Part shown: positions 35,948 to 44,313 of the stretch, piece by piece
How the letters are laid out: every line of letters starts with the position of its first letter
Numbering within the stretch: the first letter of the stretch is position 1
NCBI RefSeq assembly: GCF_003097235.1
Contig: NZ_QEQQ01000023.1
Coordinates: 21,935 to 85,934 of the forward strand
Direction: 5' to 3'
Length of the DNA: 64,000 bases
Source: Pseudomonas sp. CC120222-01a
Lineage (GTDB): Bacteria > Pseudomonadota > Gammaproteobacteria > Pseudomonadales > Pseudomonadaceae
Program-made: the position numbers and the translations under genes
Notes under the pieces: model-generated
Told to the model about the DNA's origin: nothing
The model's database searches: none
The model's input: only the letters and a program-made list of their open reading frames with translations

Positions 35948-38335
35948 ATGAAGCGATTGCATCGCCTGTTGGTTATCGGCTGGTTGTGCCTGCCCTTGAT
36001 CGCCTTGGCGCGGCCGCAAGTGCCGCCAACGGTGACGTTGGAGCCGGCCCAGCAGCAATGGCTCGATAGCCATCGCAACTTGCGTGTCGGCCTGGTGCTG
36101 CAGGCGCCTTACGCGCAATTCGACCGCCGCCTGCAGCAGCTTTATGGCGCCAATGTCGAGCTGGTGAATTGGCTGGGGCAAGCACTCGGCCTGGACCTCA
36201 CCTGGCGCAACTTCACCGACCAGGGCAGCCTGGAGCATGCCTTGCAAGCGGGGGAGATCGATTTCGCCCCGGGTCTGACGCAAACACCGGCCAGCCTGCG
36301 CCTGTGGCTGTTCAGCGACCCTTACATGCGCGTACCGCAGTTGGTGGTGGGGCCGCGTACTGGGGCGATGGCGGTAGAGCTGGAAAAGCTCGATGCGCAA
36401 ACCCGCGTCGCGGTGCGCATGCCCAGTGCCCTTGCCGACTATTTGCGCGGCAATTACAGCGGCCTCAATCTGCAGGGCGTGCCCAGCGAGCGCGAGGCCT
36501 TGCAACTGGTAGTCGGTGGCCAGTCCAGTTACGCCGTGCTAGATGAGGCACAGCTGAGTCGGCTGTCACGGGAAAGTGAGTTCGCCGAGCTGGTGGTGGT
36601 GGGTGATATCGGCTTGCCGCAATTGCTGCGGGTGGGTTCGCGACGCGATTGGCCGGTGCTTGCCGATGTGCTCGAACGCGGGCTGCAGGCCATGCCGGCC
36701 AAGGAGCTGGAGCAACTTCACCAGCGTTGGTTGCAGCCCAAATACCCACGCTTGAGCGAGTCGCCGGGCTTCTGGCAGAACCTGGCCTTGCTGTTCGGCA
36801 TGTTGCTGCTGTGTGCCCTGGCCACGCTGGTGTGGCAGCGTCGGCAGCAACGCCAGCTGGAACGCAGCCTCCTGGCCACGCGGGAAAGCCTGACCGAGCG
36901 GCAGGGGCGCGAAGAGGCGCTGCGCCTGAGCCAGTTCGCCATCGATCAAAGCACGGTGGGTATTCTCTGGGTCAACTGGGACAGCCATGTGCGCTACGCC
37001 AACCATGCGGTAGAGGGCATGCTTGGCTATGCCGAGGCCGAGCTGCTGGAGCGCCCGCTGATCGACTTCGAGCCGAACCTGACCATGGACCGCTGGCTCG
37101 AACTGTGGAAGGGCGCCCGTGCTGGCGATGGCGGTGCTCGGCAATTCGAAACCCAATGTCGGCGCGCCGATGGCAGCTTGCTCCCGGTGGAACTGTCGCT
37201 CAGCTTCCTGCGTTTTCGCGATGCCGAATACCTGGTGGTGTACCTCGCCGATGTCACCGAACGCCATCGCGCCCTGGCGGCCTTGCGCGAAAGCGAGGCG
37301 CGGCTCAAGGGCATCGCCGGCAACGTCCCGGGCCTGGTGTTCCGCCTTGAACCGGCGCCTGCAGAAGGTGAACCGGAATTTCCCTACATCAGCGAGGGCA
37401 GCGAGGCACTGGTCGGCTACACGCCCGCGCAGATCCAGCACCCGCTGATGGGTTTGCGCAATCTCGTTCACCCAGACGATCGGGCCGACTATCACCAGGT
37501 GCAGGATCTGGCCATTGCCAGCGATCAGGACTGGTCGTGGCAAGGGCGCATCCTTACCCGCCAGGGTGAGCAACGCTGGGCCGACATCAAGGCCAGTGCC
37601 CGGCGTTTGCCCAATGGCCGGGTGGCCTGGGACGGTATCGTCTGGGACATCACCCAAGGCAAGCGCGCCGAGCTGGCGTTGGCCCAGTCGCAGGAGCAAC
37701 TGCGCGAGCTGTCGGCACACCTGGAGAGCGTGCGCGAAGAAGAAAAGGCCCGCATCGCCCGCGAAGTGCACGATGAACTGGGGCAGATGCTGACCGTGCT
37801 CAAACTGGAAGTGTCGATGTGCGAGCTGGCCTTTGCCGAGCTGGATCCTGGCCTGCACGAGCGCCTGGGCAGCATGAAGCGCCTGATCGCCCAGCTGTTC
37901 CAGCTGGTGCGCGACGTTGCCACCGCGCTGCGTCCACCGATCCTCGACGCGGGCATCGCCTCGGCCATCGAATGGCAGGCGCGGCGCTTCGAAGCGCGCA
38001 CGCAGATACCCTGTCTGGTACAGGTACCGGATAATCTGCCAGCATTGAGCGATGCCAAGGCCACCGGCCTGTTCCGCATCCTGCAGGAGGCGTTGACCAA
38101 CGTGATGCGCCATGCGCAGGCGCACAGCGTGGAGATCGAGCTGGTGCGTGAGGACGGGCAACTGCGCATGACCGTCAGCGACGATGGCAGCGGATTTTGC
38201 CGGGACCAGCCCAGGCCCACATCATTCGGCCTGGTCGGCGTGCGTGAGCGGGTGCTGATGCTCGGTGGCAGCATGGCGTTGGACAGTGAACCAGGCGAGG
38301 GCACCAGCCTGAGCGTGGCCATTCCCTTGGAGTAG
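35948..38335 (+). CDS. Sensor histidine kinase with periplasmic solute-binding domain
   Basis: 795 residues: signal peptide (1-22), type-3 solute-binding domain (about 35-255), membrane helix (about 273-293, LALLFGMLLLCALATLVW), two PAS domains (about 320-570), a HisKA_3 dimerisation helix with the phospho-acceptor His608 in REVHDELGQMLTVL, and an HATPase domain ending at the C-terminus. Such NarX/UhpB-type kinases pair with LuxR-type regulators, and one follows 10 bases later. The periplasmic domain suggests an amino-acid or polyamine-like signal; the ligand is unknown. Confidence 0.93.
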   Translation: MKRLHRLLVIGWLCLPLIALARPQVPPTVTLEPAQQQWLDSHRNLRVGLVLQAPYAQFDRRLQQLYGANVELVNWLGQALGLDLTWRNFTDQGSLEHALQAGEIDFAPGLTQTPASLRLWLFSDPYMRVPQLVVGPRTGAMAVELEKLDAQTRVAVRMPSALADYLRGNYSGLNLQGVPSEREALQLVVGGQSSYAVLDEAQLSRLSRESEFAELVVVGDIGLPQLLRVGSRRDWPVLADVLERGLQAMPAKELEQLHQRWLQPKYPRLSESPGFWQNLALLFGMLLLCALATLVWQRRQQRQLERSLLATRESLTERQGREEALRLSQFAIDQSTVGILWVNWDSHVRYANHAVEGMLGYAEAELLERPLIDFEPNLTMDRWLELWKGARAGDGGARQFETQCRRADGSLLPVELSLSFLRFRDAEYLVVYLADVTERHRALAALRESEARLKGIAGNVPGLVFRLEPAPAEGEPEFPYISEGSEALVGYTPAQIQHPLMGLRNLVHPDDRADYHQVQDLAIASDQDWSWQGRILTRQGEQRWADIKASARRLPNGRVAWDGIVWDITQGKRAELALAQSQEQLRELSAHLESVREEEKARIAREVHDELGQMLTVLKLEVSMCELAFAELDPGLHERLGSMKRLIAQLFQLVRDVATALRPPILDAGIASAIEWQARRFEARTQIPCLVQVPDNLPALSDAKATGLFRILQEALTNVMRHAQAHSVEIELVREDGQLRMTVSDDGSGFCRDQPRPTSFGLVGVRERVLMLGGSMALDSEPGEGTSLSVAIPLE

Positions 38336-38345
38336 GAGAGCGAGC

Positions 38346-38975
38346 GTGATTCGAGTGCTGGTGGCCGAAGACCACACCATTGTCCGGGAAGGCATCAAGC
38401 AGTTGATCGGCCTGGCCAAGGACATGCAGGTGGCGGGGGAGGCCGGGAATGGCGAGCAATTGCTCGAGACCTTGCGCCATACACCTTGCGAGGTGGTGTT
38501 GCTGGATATCTCCATGCCGGGGGTGAATGGCCTGGAGGCGATCCCGCGCATACGCGCGCTGAACGATGCCCCGGCGATCCTGATGCTGTCGATGCACGAT
38601 GAGGCGCAGATGGCGGCCCGTGCGCTGAAAGCTGGCGCTGCGGGCTATGCGACCAAGGACAGCGACCCGGCCCTGTTGCTCACGGCGATTCGCCGGGTGG
38701 CAGGTGGCGGGCGCTATATCGACCCGGCACTGGCCGACCGCATGGTTTTCGAGGTGGGCCTGACCGAGAGCCGGCCACTGCACACGCTGCTGTCGGAACG
38801 CGAGTTCTCGGTGTTCGAGCGCCTGGCCCAGGGCGCCAACGTCAACGACATCGCCCAACAGCTGGCACTGTCGAGCAAGACCATCAGCACCCACAAGGCC
38901 AGGCTGATGCAGAAGCTCAAGGTCAATTCGCTGGCGGAGCTGGTGAAGTACGCCATGGAGCACAAGCTGGTCTGA
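38346..38975 (+). CDS. NarL/FixJ (LuxR-type) response regulator
   Basis: 209 residues from a GTG start with AGGAGAG upstream. The receiver domain has the phospho-acceptor Asp54 in LLDISMPG. The C-terminal helix-turn-helix is NDIAQQLALSSKTISTHKAR. It should be phosphorylated by the preceding kinase and act as a DNA-binding activator. The ABC transporter genes start 140 bases downstream on the same strand and are a possible target. The DNA recognition sequence is unknown. Confidence 0.94.
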   Translation: MIRVLVAEDHTIVREGIKQLIGLAKDMQVAGEAGNGEQLLETLRHTPCEVVLLDISMPGVNGLEAIPRIRALNDAPAILMLSMHDEAQMAARALKAGAAGYATKDSDPALLLTAIRRVAGGGRYIDPALADRMVFEVGLTESRPLHTLLSEREFSVFERLAQGANVNDIAQQLALSSKTISTHKARLMQKLKVNSLAELVKYAMEHKLV

Positions 38976-39115
38976 TTGCGACATCCTTGTAGGGATTGCC
39001 CTACAACAAATCTTCCAGCGGGATGATGGCATTCTCTCAGCACTGCCGATTTCCGGGCGCTTGCGGCTCTTCTACTCTTTTGCCTACGCAGTCATTCCAA
39101 CAAGAAGGTGCAGGC

Positions 39116-40240
39116 ATGAGCGAGGCGAATACGAACGCTGCCACCAGCGAGACGCTGGTCAGCTTCCGTGGTGTGCAGAAGAGCTACGACGGCGAATCGC
39201 TGATCGTCAAAGACCTCAACCTGGATATTCGCAAGGGTGAATTCCTCACCCTGCTCGGCCCCTCCGGCTCGGGCAAGACCACCAGCCTGATGATGCTGGC
39301 AGGCTTCGAAACTCCCACCGCCGGTGAGATCCAGCTGGCCGGGCGCTCGATCAACAACGTGCCGCCGCACAAACGCGACATCGGCATGGTGTTCCAGAAC
39401 TACGCGCTGTTCCCGCACATGACCGTGGCCGAGAACCTGGCATTCCCGCTGACCGTACGCGGCCTGAGCAAGACCGACATCAGCGAGCGGGTCAAGCGGG
39501 TGCTGAACATGGTCCAGCTCGATGCCTTCGCCAAGCGCTACCCTGGCCAGCTTTCCGGTGGCCAGCAGCAGCGTGTGGCCCTGGCACGGGCACTGGTGTT
39601 CGAACCTCAGCTGGTGCTGATGGACGAACCGCTGGGCGCCCTCGACAAGCAGCTGCGTGAACACATGCAGATGGAGATCAAGCACATCCACCAGCGCCTG
39701 GGGGTGACCGTGGTCTACGTGACCCACGACCAGGGCGAGGCGCTGACCATGTCCGACCGCGTGGCGGTGTTCCACCAGGGCGAGATCCAGCAGATCGCCG
39801 ACCCGCGCACCCTCTATGAAGAACCCTGCAACACCTTCGTCGCCAACTTCATCGGCGAGAACAACCGCATCAACGGCACCCTGCTGGCCAGCGATGGCAA
39901 GCGTTGCCAGGTGCAACTGGCCCGCGGCGAGCGGGTCGAGGCGCTGGCAGTGAACGTCGGCCAGGCCGGCGAGCCGGTGACCCTGTCGGTGCGCCCCGAG
40001 CGCGTGCGCCTCAACGGCCATAGCGAAAGCTGCGTCAACCGCTTCTCCGGCCGCGTGGCCGAGTTCATCTACCTGGGCGACCACGTACGGGTTCGCCTGG
40101 AAGTCTGCGGCAAGGCTGACTTCTTCGTGAAGCAGCCGATCGCCGAGCTCGATCCGGCGCTGGCCGTGGGCGATGTGGTACCGCTGGGCTGGGAGGTGGA
40201 GCACGCCCGCGCGCTCGATCCGATTGCCGAAGCCCACTGA
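39116..40240 (+). CDS. Polyamine-type ABC transporter ATP-binding protein (PotA-like)
   Basis: 374 residues from the ATG at 39116, preceded by AGAAGGTG. Walker A is GPSGSGKTTS near residue 51, the signature is LSGGQQQRVALARAL near 150, and Walker B is LVLMDEPLGALD. A C-terminal TOBE domain follows, as in PotA, UgpC and similar spermidine/putrescine or sugar importers. It energises the two permeases encoded downstream. The chosen start drops a 40-residue upstream extension that has no family support. Confidence 0.93.
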   Translation: MSEANTNAATSETLVSFRGVQKSYDGESLIVKDLNLDIRKGEFLTLLGPSGSGKTTSLMMLAGFETPTAGEIQLAGRSINNVPPHKRDIGMVFQNYALFPHMTVAENLAFPLTVRGLSKTDISERVKRVLNMVQLDAFAKRYPGQLSGGQQQRVALARALVFEPQLVLMDEPLGALDKQLREHMQMEIKHIHQRLGVTVVYVTHDQGEALTMSDRVAVFHQGEIQQIADPRTLYEEPCNTFVANFIGENNRINGTLLASDGKRCQVQLARGERVEALAVNVGQAGEPVTLSVRPERVRLNGHSESCVNRFSGRVAEFIYLGDHVRVRLEVCGKADFFVKQPIAELDPALAVGDVVPLGWEVEHARALDPIAEAH

Positions 40241-40280
40241 TGGATTGCTTCACCAACCCTGTACTGTGGAGAGAATAATA

Positions 40281-41315
40281 ATGCGCAAGCAGTTGAAACT
40301 GACCGCCCTGGCCCTCGGCCTGTGCGTCGCTGGCCAGGCCATGGCGGCGGACCTGACCGTGGTTTCCTTCGGCGGTGCCAACAAGGCGGCCCAGGTCAAG
40401 GCGTTCTACGAACCATGGGAGAAGGCCGGCAAGGGCAAGATCGTCGCTGGCGAGTACAACGGTGAAATGGCCAAGGTCAAAGCCATGGTCGACACCAACA
40501 GCGTGTCGTGGAACCTGGTGGAGGTGGAGTCGCCAGAGCTGGCACGTGGTTGCGACGAAGGCATGTTCGAAGAGCTCGACCCGGCGCTGTTCGGCAACGA
40601 GTCCGATTACGTGAAGGGCGCCATCCAGCCATGCGGCGTGGGTTTCTTCGTCTGGTCCACGGTATTGGCCTACAACGCCGACAAGCTCAACACTGCACCC
40701 ACCAGCTGGGCTGACTTCTGGGACACCAAGAAATTCCCGGGCAAGCGTGGCCTGCGCAAGGGCGCCAAGTACACCCTGGAGTTCGCCCTGATGGCCGACG
40801 GCGTTGCGCCGAAGGATGTGTATCAGGTGCTGGGCACCAAGGAGGGCGTGGACCGCGCCTTCAAGAAGCTCGACGAACTCAAGCCGAGCATCCAGTGGTG
40901 GGAAGCCGGCGCCCAGCCGCCACAGTACCTGGCCTCGGGTGACGTGGTCATGAGCTCGGCCTACAACGGCCGCATCGCTGCAGTGCAGAAAGAGAGCAAC
41001 CTCAAGGTGGTTTGGAACGGCGGTATCTACGACTTCGACGCCTGGGCGATCCCGAAAGGCGCCAAGGATGTGGAAGAAGCGAAGAAGTTCATCGCCTACA
41101 CCGTGCAGCCGGAGCAACAGAAGACCTACTCCGAGAACATCGCCTACGGCCCGGCCAACTCCAAGGCCGTACCGCTGCTGGCCGATGCGGTGAAGAAGGA
41201 CATGCCGACCACGCCTGAGAACATCGCCAACCAGGTGCAGATCGACGTGGCCTTCTGGGCCGACAACAGCGAGCAGCTGGAGCAACGCTTCAACGCCTGG
41301 GCGGCGAAGAAGTAA
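40281..41315 (+). CDS. Polyamine-type ABC transporter periplasmic binding protein
   Basis: 344 residues. A signal peptide MRKQLKLTALALGLCVAG is cut after QAMA. The mature protein starts ADLTVVSFGGANKAAQ, typical of PotD/PotF-type solute-binding proteins (family 1/8). It probably delivers a polyamine or related amine to the permeases. GGAGAGAA lies just before the ATG. A GC hairpin directly downstream may raise its level relative to the permeases. The actual substrate is not determined by sequence. Confidence 0.9.
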   Translation: MRKQLKLTALALGLCVAGQAMAADLTVVSFGGANKAAQVKAFYEPWEKAGKGKIVAGEYNGEMAKVKAMVDTNSVSWNLVEVESPELARGCDEGMFEELDPALFGNESDYVKGAIQPCGVGFFVWSTVLAYNADKLNTAPTSWADFWDTKKFPGKRGLRKGAKYTLEFALMADGVAPKDVYQVLGTKEGVDRAFKKLDELKPSIQWWEAGAQPPQYLASGDVVMSSAYNGRIAAVQKESNLKVVWNGGIYDFDAWAIPKGAKDVEEAKKFIAYTVQPEQQKTYSENIAYGPANSKAVPLLADAVKKDMPTTPENIANQVQIDVAFWADNSEQLEQRFNAWAAKK

Positions 41316-41328
41316 GAAACCGGGAAGC

Positions 41329-41347
41329 GGGGCCGCCATGCGGCCCC
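41329..41347 (+). promoter_or_regulatory. Intercistronic hairpin behind the binding-protein gene
   Basis: A perfect eight-pair stem GGGGCCGC-CAT-GCGGCCCC sits between the binding-protein gene and the first permease. Such structures often protect the binding-protein mRNA and make it more abundant than the permease part. No T-run follows. Confidence 0.6.
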
Positions 41348-41375
41348 AATTTCAGCCTGTATCGCGGAGTTCGCC

Positions 41376-42623
41376 ATGGCCATTGCAGTGCCCCTCAACG
41401 AAGGCGCAGGTCCAAGCCTCAAGCAGCGCCTCAAGCATGCCGAGCGGGTCAACCGCTGGAAGGCGCAGGCGTTGATCGCGCCGCTGGCGCTGTTTCTTCT
41501 GCTGGTATTCCTGGTGCCGATCGCGGCGCTGCTGTACAAGAGCGTCGGCAACCCGGAAGTGGTCGGCGGTTTGCCGCGCACGGTCGAGGTGATCAGCCAG
41601 TGGGACGGCAAGAGCCTGCCCGGCGAAGACGTCTACAAGGCGTTGAGCCAGGACCTGGCCGAATCGCGCAAGAACCAGACCCTCGGCGACCTCTCCAAGC
41701 GCCTGAACATGGAGCTGGCCGGCTACCGCAGCCTGTTGGCCAAGACTGCACGTGCGTTGCCGTTCAAGGCCGAGCCTGCTTCTTATAAAGATGCCTTGCA
41801 GGCACTCGACGAGCGTTGGGGCGACCCGGCCTACTGGCAGGCGATCCGCCGCAATACCAGTTCGGTGACCTCGTTCTACCTGCTGGCTTCGCTCGACCAC
41901 CGTATCGATGACCTCGGCGAGCTGGCCAAGGCCACCCCCGACCAGGCCATCTACCTGGATATCTTTGCCCGCACCCTGTGGATGGGTGTGGTGATCACCG
42001 CCATCTGCCTGGTACTGGCCTATCCGTTGGCCTACCTGCTGGCCAACCTGCCGACCCGGCAGAGCAACCTGCTGATGATCCTGGTGCTGTTGCCGTTCTG
42101 GACCTCGATCCTGGTGCGGGTGGCCGCATGGATCGTGCTGCTGCAGTCCGGCGGTTTGATCAACAGCGCGCTGATGGCGATGGGCATCATCGACCAGCCG
42201 CTGGAGCTGGTGTTCAACCGCACCGGCGTGTACATCTCGATGGTGCACATCCTGCTGCCGTTCATGATCCTGCCGCTGTACAGCGTGATGAAAGGCATTT
42301 CGCCGAGTTACATGCGTGCGGCGATCTCGCTGGGCTGCCACCCGTTCGCCAGCTTCTGGCGGGTGTACTTCCCGCAGACCTACGCCGGTGTGGGTGCCGG
42401 TTGCCTGCTGGTGTTCATCCTGGCCATCGGCTACTACATCACCCCGGCGCTGCTCGGCAGCCCGAACGACCAGATGGTCAGCTACTTCGTCGCCTTCTAC
42501 ACCAACACCAGCATCAACTGGGGCATGGCAACCGCCCTGGGTGGGCTGCTGCTGCTGGCGACCGTGCTGCTGTACCTGATCTATAGCTGGCTGGTCGGCG
42601 CCAGCCGCCTGCGCCTGAGCTGA
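41376..42623 (+). CDS. Polyamine-type ABC transporter permease 1 (PotB-like)
   Basis: 415 residues, clearly longer than the roughly 285 of PotB. A first membrane helix (about 29-50, ALIAPLALFLLLVFLVPIAA) is followed by a hydrophilic stretch of about 130 residues (60-190) before the core of five helices. The EAA-type loop that contacts the ATPase reads AAISLGCHPFASFWRVYFP. The insert could be periplasmic and contact the binding protein. It lies in the same operon as the ATPase, binding protein and second permease. Confidence 0.92.
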   Translation: MAIAVPLNEGAGPSLKQRLKHAERVNRWKAQALIAPLALFLLLVFLVPIAALLYKSVGNPEVVGGLPRTVEVISQWDGKSLPGEDVYKALSQDLAESRKNQTLGDLSKRLNMELAGYRSLLAKTARALPFKAEPASYKDALQALDERWGDPAYWQAIRRNTSSVTSFYLLASLDHRIDDLGELAKATPDQAIYLDIFARTLWMGVVITAICLVLAYPLAYLLANLPTRQSNLLMILVLLPFWTSILVRVAAWIVLLQSGGLINSALMAMGIIDQPLELVFNRTGVYISMVHILLPFMILPLYSVMKGISPSYMRAAISLGCHPFASFWRVYFPQTYAGVGAGCLLVFILAIGYYITPALLGSPNDQMVSYFVAFYTNTSINWGMATALGGLLLLATVLLYLIYSWLVGASRLRLS

Positions 42624-42634
42624 GGAGCCTTGAG

Positions 42635-43462
42635 ATGCTGAGCCCCTACATGTCGCCCGTCGAGCGGGTGTGGTTCTACACCCTGCGCATCCTCTGCGGT
42701 CTGATCCTGCTGTTCCTGGTATTGCCGGTGCTGGTGATCGTGCCGTTGTCGTTCAACAGTGGCAGCTTCCTGGTGTACCCGCTGCAGGGCTTTTCGCTGC
42801 AGTGGTACCACGACTTCTTCGCCTCGGCCGAGTGGATGCGGGCGCTGAAGAACAGCATCATCGTCGCCCCGGCGGCCACGGTACTGGCCATGGTGTTTGG
42901 CACTCTGGCGTCGATCGGCCTGACCCGTGGTGATTTCCCGGGCAAGTCGCTGGTGATGGCGCTGGTGATTTCGCCGATGGTGGTGCCGGTGGTGATCATC
43001 GGTGTGGCCAGCTACCTGTTCTTCGCCCCGCTGGGCCTGGGCAACAGCTTCATCTCGCTGATCCTGGTGCATGCGGTGCTGGGTGTGCCGTTCGTCATCA
43101 TCACCGTGTCGGCGACCTTGCAGGGCTTCAACTACAACCTGGTACGTGCGGCGGCCAGCCTGGGTGCCTCGCCGTTGCTGACCTTCCGTCGGGTGACCTT
43201 GCCGCTGATTGCCCCCGGGGTAATCTCGGGGGCGCTGTTCGCCTTCGCCACGTCGTTCGACGAAGTGGTGGTGACGCTGTTCCTTGCCGGCCCGGAGCAG
43301 GCGACCCTGCCGCGGCAGATGTTCAGCGGCATTCGCGAGAACCTCAGCCCGACCATTGCGGCTGCGGCAACCTTGCTGATTGCCTTCTCTGTTGTGTTGT
43401 TGCTGACCCTGGAGTGGCTGCGCGGGCGTAGTGAGAAACTCAGGACTCAACAGCCTGCCTGA
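42635..43462 (+). CDS. Polyamine-type ABC transporter permease 2 (PotC-like)
   Basis: 275 residues with six membrane helices, starting MLSPYMSPVERVWFYTLRIL. The EAA-type loop is AAASLGASPLLTFRRVTLPL near residue 175. It pairs with the preceding permease to form the channel of the importer. It is the last gene of the four-gene transporter; the REP pair at 43479-43558 begins 16 bases after its stop. Confidence 0.94.
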   Translation: MLSPYMSPVERVWFYTLRILCGLILLFLVLPVLVIVPLSFNSGSFLVYPLQGFSLQWYHDFFASAEWMRALKNSIIVAPAATVLAMVFGTLASIGLTRGDFPGKSLVMALVISPMVVPVVIIGVASYLFFAPLGLGNSFISLILVHAVLGVPFVIITVSATLQGFNYNLVRAAASLGASPLLTFRRVTLPLIAPGVISGALFAFATSFDEVVVTLFLAGPEQATLPRQMFSGIRENLSPTIAAAATLLIAFSVVLLLTLEWLRGRSEKLRTQQPA

Positions 43463-43478
43463 TGCTGTGTTGTCTGTA

Positions 43479-43558
43479 CCGGCCTCTTCGCGGCTAAAGC
43501 CGCTCCCACAGGAATTGCATACCCCTTGTGGGAGCGGCTTTAACCGCGAAGAGGCCGG
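43479..43558. repeat. Inverted pair of REP elements (permease-rpe)
   Basis: The left arm starts CCGGCCTCTTCGCGGCTAAA and continues GCCGCTCCCACAGG. The right arm is its near-perfect reverse complement ending CGCGAAGAGGCCGG. Twelve bases separate the arms. It lies between the transporter operon and rpe. Confidence 0.92.
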
Positions 43559-43599
43559 AACAGGTTGATGCTAATCAGCCCCGATCCGCTTCCCTGAGT

Positions 43600-43605
43600 T
43601 ACAAT
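43600..43605 (+). promoter_or_regulatory. Possible -10 box of the rpe promoter
   Basis: TACAAT lies 34 bases upstream of the rpe ATG. No good -35 is present at 16-18 bases, so only the -10 is offered. Confidence 0.3.
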
Positions 43606-43638
43606 GCGCGCCACCGTGATTCTGCCAACAGGTGCGCC

Positions 43639-44313
43639 ATGCAGCCCTACGCTATTGCCCCCTCCATTCTCTCTGCCGATTTCGCCCGTCTGGGCGAGGA
43701 CGTCGACAAGGTTTTGGCCGCGGGTGCCGACATCGTCCACTTCGATGTCATGGACAACCACTACGTACCCAACCTGACCATTGGCCCGATGGTCTGCACC
43801 GCGCTGCGCAAGTACGGCGTGACCGCGCCGATCGACGTGCACCTGATGGTCAGCCCGGTCGACCGCATCATCGGCGACTTCATCGAGGCCGGCGCCACCT
43901 ACATCACCTTCCACCCGGAAGCCTCGCAGCACATCGACCGTTCGCTGCAACTGATCAAGGACGGCGGCTGCAAGGCCGGCCTGGTGTTCAACCCGGCCAC
44001 CAGCCTGGACGCCCTGAAGTATGTGATGGACAAGGTCGACATGGTCCTGCTGATGAGCGTCAACCCAGGCTTCGGCGGGCAGAAGTTCATCCCTGGTACT
44101 CTGGACAAGCTGCGTGAAGCCCGTGCACTGATCGATGCCAGCGGCCGTGACATCCGTCTGGAGATCGACGGCGGCGTCAACGTCAACAACATCCGCGAAA
44201 TCGCCGCCGCTGGCGCTGACACCTTCGTGGCTGGCTCGGCGATCTTCAACGCCCCGGACTACCAGGAAGTCATCGCCAAGATGCGCGCCGAACTGGCCCA
44301 GGCCCGCCCATGA
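43639..44313 (+). CDS. rpe: Ribulose-phosphate 3-epimerase Rpe
   Basis: 224 residues from ATG 43639 (MQPYAIAPSILSADFARLGE). It is a TIM-barrel enzyme of the pentose phosphate pathway. Catalytic and metal residues are in VHFDVMDNHYVPNLTIGP and LEIDGGVNVNNI, and the phosphate site is in MSVNPGFGGQ. It overlaps gph by four bases (ATGA). An upstream in-frame extension into the REP region is not part of the family. Confidence 0.98.
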   Translation: MQPYAIAPSILSADFARLGEDVDKVLAAGADIVHFDVMDNHYVPNLTIGPMVCTALRKYGVTAPIDVHLMVSPVDRIIGDFIEAGATYITFHPEASQHIDRSLQLIKDGGCKAGLVFNPATSLDALKYVMDKVDMVLLMSVNPGFGGQKFIPGTLDKLREARALIDASGRDIRLEIDGGVNVNNIREIAAAGADTFVAGSAIFNAPDYQEVIAKMRAELAQARP

